Below are positions 23,100-33,380 of a stretch of DNA of 64,000 bases, piece after piece. Position 1 is the first letter of the stretch; each line of letters starts with the position of its first letter. The position numbers and the translations under genes are program-made. Under the pieces are notes generated by a model. That model saw nothing but the letters and a program-made list of their open reading frames with translations. It made no database searches and was not told where the DNA came from. The stretch is from Chrysogorgia sp. JL179-B06 (lineage: Eukaryota; Cnidaria; Anthozoa; Scleralcyonacea; Chrysogorgiidae): NCBI GenBank assembly GCA_035772405.1, contig JAYKKM010000224.1:875001-939000 (forward strand). Direction: 5' to 3'.

Positions 23100-26000
23100 T
23101 TAAGTGTGGTCAACACCGCAACTTGTGTTACTGGACGTATTATCATTTACCACGATGTTTTTATGGCCATACGCATAGGAGTCAATGCCATTGTCTAAGA
23201 GGTATCGTTTGTCGTCAAAACAGGACGATACTTTGTTAATTTCGTAACTACTGAGTTGATGTTTGACACTTCTAATGGTCTTCATTGTGTGACGCAATTG
23301 TTTTTGTTTAAGTAACACCTTTTTGTAATCTTCATGCTTGATTACCTTTTTGATAATGTTTTTTCTAACTCCTTTAGCCGTTTTTCCACCGCCACCATTT
23401 TCTTTTAAATAACTATACATCTTACTGCGTAACCCAACGAATTCAATAATTGGCACGCCAGCACACTCATCTTTCATCTTACCGATAACTTTCTTGTTCT
23501 CTTTGAAGGCAAATGGGTTGTCTGCAGGGTAGTCATTGCTGTTAAACTTTTCACGTTCGTTCATAAAGTCAGAGTAAACGTTGTCTGTAACGATTGTGTA
23601 CAACGAGCTATCTGTGTCAGTGAAGTGTAGTCTACAGCTATCATTCGAGTACTTTTTAAGTATATAATTATAGTGGAAATCGTACATCAATGTTTTACTC
23701 AAATCAAGTACCTGTTTAATGTCAACGTTTCTTTAACTTTATGGACCGCGACTCAGTTCTTATTAAATATCTTACAAGACACAAACGTTGGCTTTGAAAC
23801 AAGCTTCTTCAATTTCTTTGAACTGGTCACTAATCTCACATCTACACGCTTCCTCAAGTTTTCCATCGTTTTGCCAAATACACTGTTATTCATCAACTTA
23901 AAAAAGTCCTTCTCAAAAGCGTTTTTAGCGCCAGTTCTTTTGTCTGTATTAAAGTCGATATAGCGACCCAACCACTTGGACTGATCAAATTGCAAGACTC
24001 TATGGAACAGCTGTAGATTTCTGTAATGACACACGTACTTTTCTTTGGCTCTCAAATTTGTTACCAATTTCTTCACACCACCAACGCTCACATTGAATTT
24101 GTCTCTGATTTTCTTACAATATTCCGACAGCATATCAACCGTTATATTTCCATCTGCTCAGGGGCTAATGGATAGTCATTGTGTATAGTCGTGCAAATGG
24201 CTAGGGTATTCCAAGTCAACCTCAATTAGTAACCCTTTTTTACTGTCGTTATGGTAGTCACACAAATTCACCCCTTTTATTTGCTCTTCAGTTACCTGTA
24301 GGAAGGCTTTGCCTCATTGCCAACCCATATAGGTTATTAGCGTCAAGATACATTACATGCTTCGTAGCGTCATAACTTTCCATGTACTTATATATTGACT
24401 ATTGTTAGCCACACCAGGGGCGGATACAGGATTTTTTCAAGGAAGGTGACTTTAAAAGTTACTATAAGATGTTTAAGTGTGGAATTCGTAGATGATAATT
24501 TTTAAATGTCAAAACCTTCACCCCTTCTCCAATTTGGGAATACGGCTTTTTCAGACGAGCCTTGCATTTTTACAGTAGCGTGCGGTAACTATAATTGCAT
24601 GTAAGGCAAGCAACACTTTTCAATTGTGGTGTACTTCGCGGCGAACCGCCACTATTAAAAAGGTCCAAGGAAAGATATAGGTTTTAAGGTAACTCACAAG
24701 AAGATTCAAAACGAGAAATCAGAAAATACATGTAGAAATAACTTAACCTCTGCTTGTACAGTTCATGACATTGAAATTCAACTAGTTTCAGAACAGGTGA
24801 GGGGCCCCATTCAATGCACTTTACTACAGGCGAATGGGAGTCGAGAGTAAAGGCTTACACAGATGATTTTTGCTGCAATTTTTCTCTTTTTAACACATGT
24901 GATCGAATGGTTGTCTTACGAATGTATTGAACCATTTGGGCAGATCTGTCAGATCATAGTCAATCGAGATATGGTCTGGAAACTCGGAAAACTTCAAAGC
25001 GACTATAATGAGCTACGTTTTGATGTTGCACCGTACCTTACACCGTGCACATCCTTTGTTTTAAATAGGTTTATTAATATTTAAACAACACTGTTGAGCG
25101 ATTAAACCCAAATGATTGCTTCATTATACTAAAATACAATAGGTTCAGTGACCGTGCACCGTGCACAAAATTGCATAAAGACGAACAAAAAGATAGAACA
25201 AAGACTTTAGCTGAGTTTCCAGACCATATCTTGATTGACTATAGTCAGATCTATGACGTGCAATACTTTAGTGAGTCATTCACTATATCGCATACGTCAG
25301 GGTCAGAAACATCGCAGCAAAATTGCCTGTGTAAACGGGCCTTTAAAAGAGGGACAGAGAAGGGGGGTGACTAGTAACCCCAGTCACCCACTCTGTATCC
25401 GCCCCTGCCACCATGCATGCCTAATTCTAAAAATTGGAAATATCAATGTCAGATAACAACTCGAGTTCTACACCAGTCATCTTCAACATAGCGTCCCAAG
25501 CTATATAACCCAGGTGATGTGAAGTAGTGACAAGGGTCTAGCTTATACTCACGATGGCACTTCTTTGTTGAAGTGACGGGCTGATACCCCCTTCCACCAT
25601 TCAGCGACTTCTAACATCTCTTTAATGAACTTATTCACTGCGTTTTTACCACGATACACCTTAACCGGTTTACTGTATGCATTGTCGTAACAACAAACCA
25701 GTTTATATCCATACCCACAATCGATATGTCTCGGTAAGCGTTCGTGTAACTTGACCCACTCGATGGTGAGGTTGTGTGTCATACACTATACAAATGGTAC
25801 ATTAAGTTGTCTACTATAATTCTCATATTTCACTTACATGCCTTTTGCGGCATCTTAATCGCTTGCTTGCCATTAATTACAATTACTAAACAAACTTCAA
25901 TGTGACGTTCAAGTACGTCCGCACGACTAACACATTGTAGACAGTACCTACAAAAGTGCTTTCTTTCCTTGTGTTCTGTTTGGCGATACATGAATTTATT

Positions 26001-26800
26001 AAAATGCGAATATACACGTAATGTTTGTTGTCTTCACTTGTTATTAACAGCAAGTCCATATGGTCGGGGTACGTCTCCTTAGAAACGTACACACGGAATG
26101 GTTGTTTATTTTCATACCCAAAGACGTTAAAGTCAATTCCATCATAATTTAGTTTGTTAATATGTTCGGTGTACTTTGACACTCTCTGTGGGTCTTTTCT
26201 AACAGGGAATTTATGTGCAAGGTGGCGGCACCATCTAAAATACTCGTTGTCTTTCTCGTTACTTATGTTAATCAAACCCTTCTTACTATTACACAGTTCT
26301 TTATGTAATGCGATGTACATGTAACTACTCCCATTCAAAGGTCTGTAGATCGCAATATTAATGGAATGTGCGTCAACTTTGTCGATGATCCATCCAGACC
26401 CTTCAGACAACCACTCGGCTATCCGTGTTAACAACTGTTCTGATCCACGATTAGCGACACCCACGATGTCACGTTCATTAACAACAACAAACGTTTCGCT
26501 GTTAAAGTGGGCGGTCTTGTACGTAGTTAAATCACGTTCCAACGCTTTTTCAAAAGTGATTGTAACTGTCTCTACCACTTTCATTCCATGGGTTGTAACC
26601 TAATTCACGTTTTAAAAGGTCAATGACAGCACTCCGGGTCACATTTAGTTGGTTAATATCACGCGTATCAGTTACCTTAATTTTATAGGACTTTGTGTGC
26701 CCCTTTAACGCTCGATCTAGTAATGTAACTGACGGACCATGATCATCGTCGTTTGTAGCTTCACGTTCATGTCACGTTCGTTTTCACGTTCATTGTCATG
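23100..26800 (-). pseudogene. Protein-primed DNA polymerase B, decayed
   Basis: Fragments align in order with the PolB of the intact element. The segment 23100-23702 carries motif C in the form FTDTDSSLYTIV; 23753-24133 carries motif B (FFKLMNNSVFGK); 25549-25782 and 25886-26584 match the exonuclease-proximal and N-terminal parts. Frames are broken in several places, part of the exonuclease domain is deleted near 25557, and a ~1-kb transposon sits at 24415-25406. Sequence divergence from the intact copy is large, so this is a separate older insertion and not a recent duplicate. Confidence 0.85.
24415..25406. mobile_element. hAT-like non-autonomous element (992 bp)
   Basis: It starts CAGGGGCGGATACAG and ends with the reverse complement, a terminal repeat form common in hAT elements. 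It interrupts the old PolB. The flanking sequence GCCACACC on the left and GCCACC on the right is compatible with an 8-bp duplication that later lost two bases. No transposase frame is visible. Confidence 0.7.
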
Positions 26801-27060
26801 TGTTTCTTGACCACTAATTACACCAGTTCTAACGAGGCGTTTGTACACCCGCCCACCAATCTCGACTAGTCTGTGAGTCAGTGGGTTTACAACGGTTGTG
26901 TTCATACCTTGACCACTAATCACATCAGTTCTAACGAGGCGTTTGTACACCCTGACTCACAGACTAGTCGAGATTGATGGGCGTGGATTTACAATGGTTG
27001 TGTTCATTGCTTATACTTATACTAGAGATTTTTCTCTAGACCAAATCTCGAATACCACTC
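26801..27060. repeat. Short inverted and direct repeats at the old Maverick break
   Basis: The segment TCTAACGAGGCGTTTGTACACC occurs twice (26828-26848 and 26931-26951), and the sequence between CTCGACTAGTCTGTGAGTCAG and its inverted form (about 26863 and 26953) makes a hairpin. The block separates the PolB N-terminus from the end of the zinc-ribbon gene and suggests local rearrangement. Confidence 0.5.
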
Positions 27061-27135
27061 ATAGTAATATCTGTCATGTGTGTCATACCATCCCAATTTT
27101 GGGTACGTACACTACACCAAACAAGTTATAGTCGG
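27060..27135 (-). pseudogene. C-terminal end of the zinc-ribbon gene (old Maverick)
   Basis: The minus-strand peptide YNLFGVVY followed by PKIGMV matches the C-terminal NLFGVVYPKLGW of the intact element's gene at 36980-37546. The match stops near 27135, where the 155-bp satellite begins; the upstream codons of this gene are found at 56180-56660. Confidence 0.7.
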
Positions 27136-27139
27136 ATTT

Positions 27140-29600
27140 CGATGGTTGTCCAATACTGTAGCAAGCATACGGATCGTTAGTTTCGTCGGAAATTTTGGTT
27201 ACGATCGGACAAGTCGTTTTGTCATTACGACTCGTAAAAACAGAGTATCGATCCGTACGAGCCGTAGCAGACTGTATGGTATATTTCACCATCCGTAAAT
27301 CTAGATTTTCGATCCGTACGAGTCGTATCGGATGGTAAGCTAATTCTGCATCCGTAAATATAGTGTGTCGATCCGTACGGGTCGTGACGAACCGTATACT
27401 ACATTTCTCCATCCGTGAATATAATAAGTATCGTGTGTAGTAGCTAAGGTAGCCCTCAAATAAGTTGTCGATCCGTACGATCGGAGTCGTATCGGATGGT
27501 AAGGTAATTCTCCATCCGTAAATATAGTGTGTCGATCCGTACGGATCGTGACGAACCGTATACTACATTTCTCCATCCAAGAATATAATAAGTATCGTGT
27601 GTAGCTAAGGTAGCCCTCAAAAAAGTTGTCGATCCGTACGAGTCGTATCGGATGGTAAGCTAATTCTCCATCCGTAAATATAGTCTGTCGATCCGTACGG
27701 GTCGTGACGAACCGTATACTACATTTCTCCATCCGTGAATATAATAAGTATCGTGTGTAGCTAAGGTAGCCCTCAAAAAAGTTGTCGATCCGTACGAGTC
27801 GTATCGAATGGTAAGCTAATTCTCCATCCGTAAATATAGTGTGTCGATCCGTACGGGTCGTGACGAACCGTATACTACATTTCTCCATCCGTGAATATAA
27901 TAAGTATCGTGTGTAGCTGGTAGCCCTCAAAAAAGTTGTCGATCCGTACGAGTCGTATCGGATGGTAAGGTAATTCTCCATCCGTAAATATAGTGTGTCG
28001 ATCCGTACGGGTCGTGACGAACCGTATACTACATTTCTCCATCCGTGAATATAATAAATATCGTGTGTAGCTAAGGTAGCCCTCAAAAAAGTTGTCGATC
28101 CGTACGAGTCGTATCGAATGGTAAGCTAATTCTCCATCCGTAAATATAGTGTGTCGATCCGTACGGGTCGTGACGAACCGTATACTACATTTCTCCATCC
28201 GTGAATATAATAAGTATCGTGTGTAGCTGGTAGCCCTCAAAAAAGTTGTCGATCCGTACGAGTCGTATCGGATGGTAAGGTAATTCTCCATCCGTAAATA
28301 TAGTGTGTCGATCCGTACGGGTCGTGACGAACCGTATACTACATTTCTCCATCCGTGAATATAATAAATATCGTGTGTAGCTAAGGTAGCCCTCAAAAAA
28401 GTTGTCGATCCGTACGAGTCGTATCGGATGGTAAGCTAATTCTCCATCCGTAAATATAGTGTGTCGATCCGTATGGGTCGTGACGAACCGTATACTACAT
28501 TTCTTCATCCGTGAATATAATAAGTATCGTGTGTAGCTAAGGTAGCCCTCAAAAAAGTTGTCGATCCGTACGAGTCGTATCGGATGGTAAGCTAATTCTC
28601 CATCCGTAAATATAGTGTGTCGATCCGTACGGGTCGTGACGAACCGTATACTACATTTCTCCATCCGTGAATATAATAAGTATCATTTGTAGCTAAGGTA
28701 GCCCTCAAAAAAGTTGTCGATCCGTACGAGTCGTAACGGATGGTATGCTAATTGTCGATCCGTAAATATAGTTTGTCGATCCGTACGGGTCGTGACGAAC
28801 CGTATACTACATTTCTCCATCCGTGAATATAAGTAGTATCGTGTGTAGCTAAGGTAGCCCTCAAAAAAGTTGTCGATCCGTACAAGTCGTATATCGGATG
28901 GTAAGGTAATTCTCCATCCGTAAATATAGTGTGTCGATCCGTACGGGTCGTGACGAACCGTATACTACATTTCTCTATCCGTGAATATAATAAGTATCAT
29001 TTGTAGCTGAGGTAGCCCTCAAAAAAGTTGTCGATCCGTACGAGTCGTATCGGATGGTAAGCTAATTCTCCATCCGTAAATATAGTGTGTCGATCCGTAT
29101 GGGTCGTGACGAATCGTATACTACATTTCTCCATCCGTGAATATAATAAGTATCGTGTGTAGCTAAGGTAGCCCTCAAAAAAGTTGTCGATCCGTACGAG
29201 TCGTATCGGATGGTAAGGTAATTCTCCATCCGTAAACATACTGTGTTGATCCGTACGGGTCGTGACGAACCGTATACTACATTTCTCCATCCGTGAATAT
29301 AATAAGAATCGTGTGTAGCTAAGGTAGCCCTCAAAAAAGTTGTCGATCCGTACGAGTCGTATATCGGATGGTAAGCTAATTCTCCATCCGTAAATATAGT
29401 GTGTCGATCCGTACGGGTCGTGACGAACCGTATACTACATTTCTCCATCCGTGAATATAATAAGTATCGTGTGTAGCTAAGGTAGCCATCAAAAAAGTTG
29501 TCGATCCGTACGAGTCGTATCGGATGGTAAGCTAATTCTCCATCCGTAAATATAGTGTGTCGATCCGTACGGGTCGTGACGAACCGTATAGTATAGACTT
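27140..29600. repeat. 155-bp satellite with GATCCGTACG motifs
   Basis: About 15 head-to-tail copies of a 155-156 bp unit containing GTTGTCGATCCGTACGAGTC, GGATGGTAAG and CTAAGGTAGCCCTCAAAA. The first copies are diverged and the middle ones nearly identical, as expected from unequal exchange. Long minus-strand frames through the array (up to 248 residues) only repeat the unit and are not genes. Confidence 0.9.
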
Positions 29601-29649
29601 GACGATCGTTGAATAGGCTAATAAGTATTGTGTGTGTCAAAAATATGCG

Positions 29650-32030
29650 TCGAGAACGTTCTGCCGTATGTTATATTCATGTAACTGGGAGTTCTTATCA
29701 GAAGTAAAATGCTGCGTCGCGACTGACACAAAAGCAGTGGATACGAGGTTGGCTGTTGTAGTGTTCAGGATTAAAATACAGAACGATTAGTGCTTCTCTG
29801 CTTTCACTGTAAGAATAACCAGAAATAACGAGTTATTTATTTACTGGGAATCGAGTAGTTGACAATAATCGACTCCGCTGTTTTGTCTGTTTTCGCTTAC
29901 TTATGAACTGCCAAAATTCGAGAGTATTTGAGAGCCTGTGGACAAGAATCCCGATTACCCGATAAATTTCGATAACAAACGTACTCAGTACTTTACTAAG
30001 TTGGAGTAATGAAGGATTATGTAAATGTATTCGACGCATGTGCACCAATAAATGGTGAATGAAGATTGGTTTATAAACATAAAATTATGCTGTAACGAAT
30101 TATGAGAATACAGCGTCTCAATGATTGAACCTCAATGTTTTTGACAACGGTGATCCCGCATTCCCGTTCGTTAGTTCGATTTGAAATATGACCGCTAGAT
30201 AAGTCAACCGCAAATATTACAAACGTGAAGTTCGATTTGGCAAACGTGTCGCTTGAATGGAAAATTTATAGTCGCGAGGCTTGCTCGTTTCAAGTAAATG
30301 TTGTTCGAATTAGATGTTCAAATAATCACATTGAATTTTGACATTATAAACGCGCCATATGACTACCGTATGTTATTTGAATATTGCAAAGCCTAAGCTA
30401 TATGATCGCCTTTGTACGTGGTTTATATTCTGCATTCATTCTGCTGGGCCTGCTGGCCTAATGCTGAACACTTGTACGGGCAAGCTCGTTATCCACTGCT
30501 CCTGTGTCAGTCGCGAGGCAGCATTTCACTTATGATAAGAACTCCTAGTTTTTAAAATAACATATGATATGGCGCGTTTATAATTTCAAAATTCAATGTG
30601 ACCATTTGAACGCCATACATCTAATTCGAACAACATTTATTTGAAACGAGCAAGCCTCGCGACTATAAATTTTCCATTCAGGCGACACGTTTGCCAAATC
30701 GAACTTCACGTTTGTAATATTTGCGGCTGACTTATCTAGCGGTCATATTTCAAATCGAACTAACTAACGAACGGGAATGCGGGATCACCGTTGTCAAAAA
30801 CATTGAGGTTAACCTAGCCTCGTCCGCAGGCAACTCTGGGGATGCGGAGGAGGCTAATGTTAACCTTCAATTTAGACGCTGTATTTTCATAATTCGTTAC
30901 AGCATAATTTTATGTTTATAAACCAATGTTCATTCACCATTTACTGGTCCACATGCGTCGAAATGTCGAATGCATTTACATAATCTTTGCAGTGCTGTAA
31001 AAGTTACTTTTTTTTGGAACTAGTTACAGTTACAGTTACATGCTCAAAAAGGAACTAGTTACTGGTAAAAGTTACATGAAATAAATGTAACTAGTTACCG
31101 TTACAAAGTTACTTTAAGATTTTTGTAACTAGTTACAAAGTTACTTTGACATTTTTGTAACTTGTTAAAAGTTACATTCCCAGCTTTTACTATTTACAAT
31201 GGCAATGGGTTCAGTTAAGTTAAAGTATTGTCTTTTAGTGACCTTATACCTTCTTTAAAGAACGAGATAACCCAACAACAACTACTCAAATAAAACAGTA
31301 CAGTGAATCAGTATTTCAAAAACATTAAACATTTTGCATTCGAACATGTCGCCAAATACGGCCAAGGGATGCCTCGCATGAAGTCATGACTCAATAGCGC
31401 ATGAAATTATGAAAATTATTCTGTTTATTGAACGAAAATCATGCCAGCCTCGTGAAATTGAGTCTTGAAAAAATATGAAGATTACAAAACTAATATGCGC
31501 CCGTGATCAGTGGTTGATAATTTGGCGAGGACGTTATGTAGCCCTACATGAAATATTGAAATGTTAAGGAAATACCAACACTGCTTCAATTGACTATAGA
31601 AGCAAACCATGGTAGAAGTGAGCGTGAGAATGTAACGGAAAAGTAACGTTAACGCTGGTAACAAATGTAACTCGTTATAGTTCCATTTTTAGCAAAAATG
31701 TAACTAGTTACAGTTACAGTTACCTCCTTGCAAAATGTAACTAGTTACCCATATAGTTACTTTAAAAAGTAACGATTACTTGTAATTTCGTTACTTGTAA
31801 CGAAGTTACTTACAGCACTGAATCTTTGATAGTAAACTACTGAAGCGTTTGTTATGGAAATATCGGGTTTCTTATCCACAGGCTCTCAAATAATGTCGAA
31901 TTTCGGCAGTTCATAAGCAAACCAAAACAGACAAAACAGCGCAGTCGATTTTAGTGTCAACTATTCGATTTCCAGAAAATAAATAACTGGTTATTGTTAC
32001 CGTGAATCTTTCTGTACTGTGGGAAGACAA
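29650..32030. repeat. Large fold-back (inverted) repeat
   Basis: The left arm (about 29780-30380) is mirrored by a right arm at about 30540-30990 that continues at 31829-32020, beyond an inserted hAT MITE. For example GCGGTCATATTTCAAATCGAAC (30740) mirrors GTTCGATTTGAAATATGACCGC (30175). A second pair of arms (29680-29760 against 30490-30570) is nested inside. A 54-bp GC-rich insert sits in the right arm at about 30811-30865. The element has no coding capacity. Confidence 0.7.
30990..31820. mobile_element. hAT MITE (831 bp) with TAACTAGTTAC repeats
   Basis: Terminal repeat CAGTGCTGTAA...TTACAGCACTG, flanked by a perfect 8-bp duplication AATCTTTG (30982-30989 and 31821-31828). An 8-bp duplication is typical of hAT. 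Both subterminal regions are filled with variants of GTAACTAGTTAC, which may be transposase-binding repeats. There is no transposase. Confidence 0.85.
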
Positions 32031-32192
32031 CGGAAGACAGCGTGCAAATAGAACATGCGCAGTTTTCCTTAGTTTCCCCAGTAATTGTAGAGTCTGCACA
32101 CATAGCTCGGCAAAGAGACTGAGCACGAGTTACGCACTGGAAACCCGTGTCAAGAATAGGGGGGGGGGGGTGTCAAGAATAGTGTGCCTCAG

Positions 32193-32198
32193 TCGATG
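32193..32198. other. Target-site duplication, left (TCGATG)
   Basis: Six bases identical to 50765-50770. Six-base duplications are characteristic of Maverick/Polinton integration. Confidence 0.9.
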
Positions 32199-32367
32199 AG
32201 TAGTATAGCAAGTAGGGCTGCGAGCTCAATCGACCTCAACTGTGAATATAAACACCAAAACATCACCAAATTTGGCCAAGTCGCGACTCGACAAATTTGG
32301 TGATGTTTTGGTATTTATATTCACGGTTGAGGTCGAATAAGCTCGCAGCCCTACTTGCTATACTACT
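32199..32367. repeat. Terminal palindrome, left end (169 bp)
   Basis: Arms of 76 nt (32199-32274 and 32292-32367) pair with four mismatches around a 17-nt centre that itself contains GTCGCGAC. The whole tip could fold into a hairpin. The same structure is at 50596-50764. Confidence 0.9.
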
Positions 32368-32691
32368 ACAGCGATCGTTAGTCGATCTAAACACCCCTCC
32401 CACGTTTTCTACTAAATTGATGTCAAACACACGCGAGACTCACGAGACACGTTTCGTCAAAATTTAGAGAAAGTTTTGTGTCGCCATTTTCGCATTTGTG
32501 TTTGATAAGCTATGACTGACGCGCTCTACCATTGTTTCAATTCATGCGCGAAAAAAAGCCACTAGATTTTGATTCTAGTGACGATGTTTAATAAATTTCA
32601 ACGAGAAAGCTAGTCTAGTGGTAGTGTTAAATAGATTTCATATGCGAGAGTGCTCTACCTGCTATACGAATCAAGGTCACCTGTTGATGTT

Positions 32692-32867
32692 GCTAACAAC
32701 AACATTCCATTGCGAATAGCAACCACGACTTTTCAAAAAAATGTTTTCACTTTTAAAAAATGTTTTCACTTTTAAAAAATATTTTCACTTTGAAAAAATA
32801 TTTTCATTTTAAAATATTTTTTTCAAAAAGTTGTGGTTGCTATTCGCAATGGAATGTTGTTGTTAGC
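32692..32867. repeat. Subterminal palindrome in left TIR
   Basis: Arms of ~42 nt (GCTAACAACAACATTCC... and its complement ending 32867) with one mismatch flank ~90 bp of short repeats of the type TTTTCACTTTTAAAAAAT. The mirror copy is at 50096-50271. Confidence 0.85.
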
Positions 32868-33078
32868 GACACACCACGTACAACCACCTGCTGTCGTGCG
32901 AGGTGGAGATAGCTGACCACGAGAGAAGAATCGCGATGTTTGAAGAAGGGGTGAGGACCACCATGCTAAGACTGTCTAACTTTGAGCGTACACTATGATT
33001 GTACACTATAAATATCGTGAATAAAAAACTGTTGTGTGAATGGGCTCGCGCGGTTGTTATGAAGCCACCTGCTAACAT
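32863..33078 (-). CDS. Small ORF in TIR, 71 residues, unknown
   Basis: Not recognised. The 71-residue product starts MLAGGFITTARAH and has a mildly hydrophobic central part (FLFTIFIVY). The same frame, with the same translation, occurs in the right TIR at 49885-50100, pointing to the element end in both. Identity alone is explained by the TIRs being recent copies, so coding status is open. Confidence 0.3.
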   Translation of the reverse strand: MLAGGFITTARAHSHNSFLFTIFIVYNHSVRSKLDSLSMVVLTPSSNIAILLSWSAISTSHDSRWLYVVCR

Positions 33079-33380
33079 GCAAATTAGTCCACCCGCTCAC
33101 TATTTTCAGTGTTTGTCGAACTTCTGAAATGGTGGTCGTACACATATTTTGACGTTGTGATTCCTCCCGACAACAAACCCAAGAAAGGCACGTACGGCGT
33201 CACAATCGCGACAATGCTCTCGACGTCTTTACAACTCGTCGTTTAGTTCGTCAGGATTTTCAATAGCGTTCGACCTGTTTAGTAAGCTAGCGAATTTGCT
33301 GATTAACAAGTCGGTGAGAAAAGCGTTTGCAATTTCGCACGCGTGGGGAGAGCGACCTTATGGGAATCACGTCGCAGTGT

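Larger units (their letters stand above)
23100..27135 (-). mobile_element. Left fragment of an old Maverick/Polinton
   Basis: The region is collinear with 33381-37080 of the intact Maverick: PolB from C- to N-terminus, then the end of the zinc-ribbon gene. It is decayed by stop codons, frameshifts, an internal deletion (between 25557 and 25558, matching loss of about 34906-35582 of the intact copy) and a hAT-like insertion. Its left end is truncated near 23100 and no terminal repeat remains. The rest of the same kind of element lies at 56180-61410. Confidence 0.8.
32199..33336 (+). repeat. Left terminal inverted repeat
   Basis: Mirrors 49607-50764. It contains the 169-bp terminal palindrome, a second palindrome at 32692-32867, a 71-codon frame on the minus strand (32863-33078) and a broken partial copy of the gene at 49370-49879, with a ~25-bp deletion and other changes around 33225. 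Confidence 0.9.

Noticed and set aside
24863..25456. Short frames inside the hAT-like element
   Set aside because: No similarity to a transposase; the element looks non-autonomous.
27140..29600. Possible CRISPR-like array
   Set aside because: Units of 155 bp are repeated as a whole with no unique spacers, and the genome is eukaryotic.
27340..29640. Long minus-strand frames (up to 248 residues) with repeated TRTDRHTIFTDGE
   Set aside because: They are translations of the 155-bp satellite; frame is kept only because the unit has few stops and its length varies by one base.
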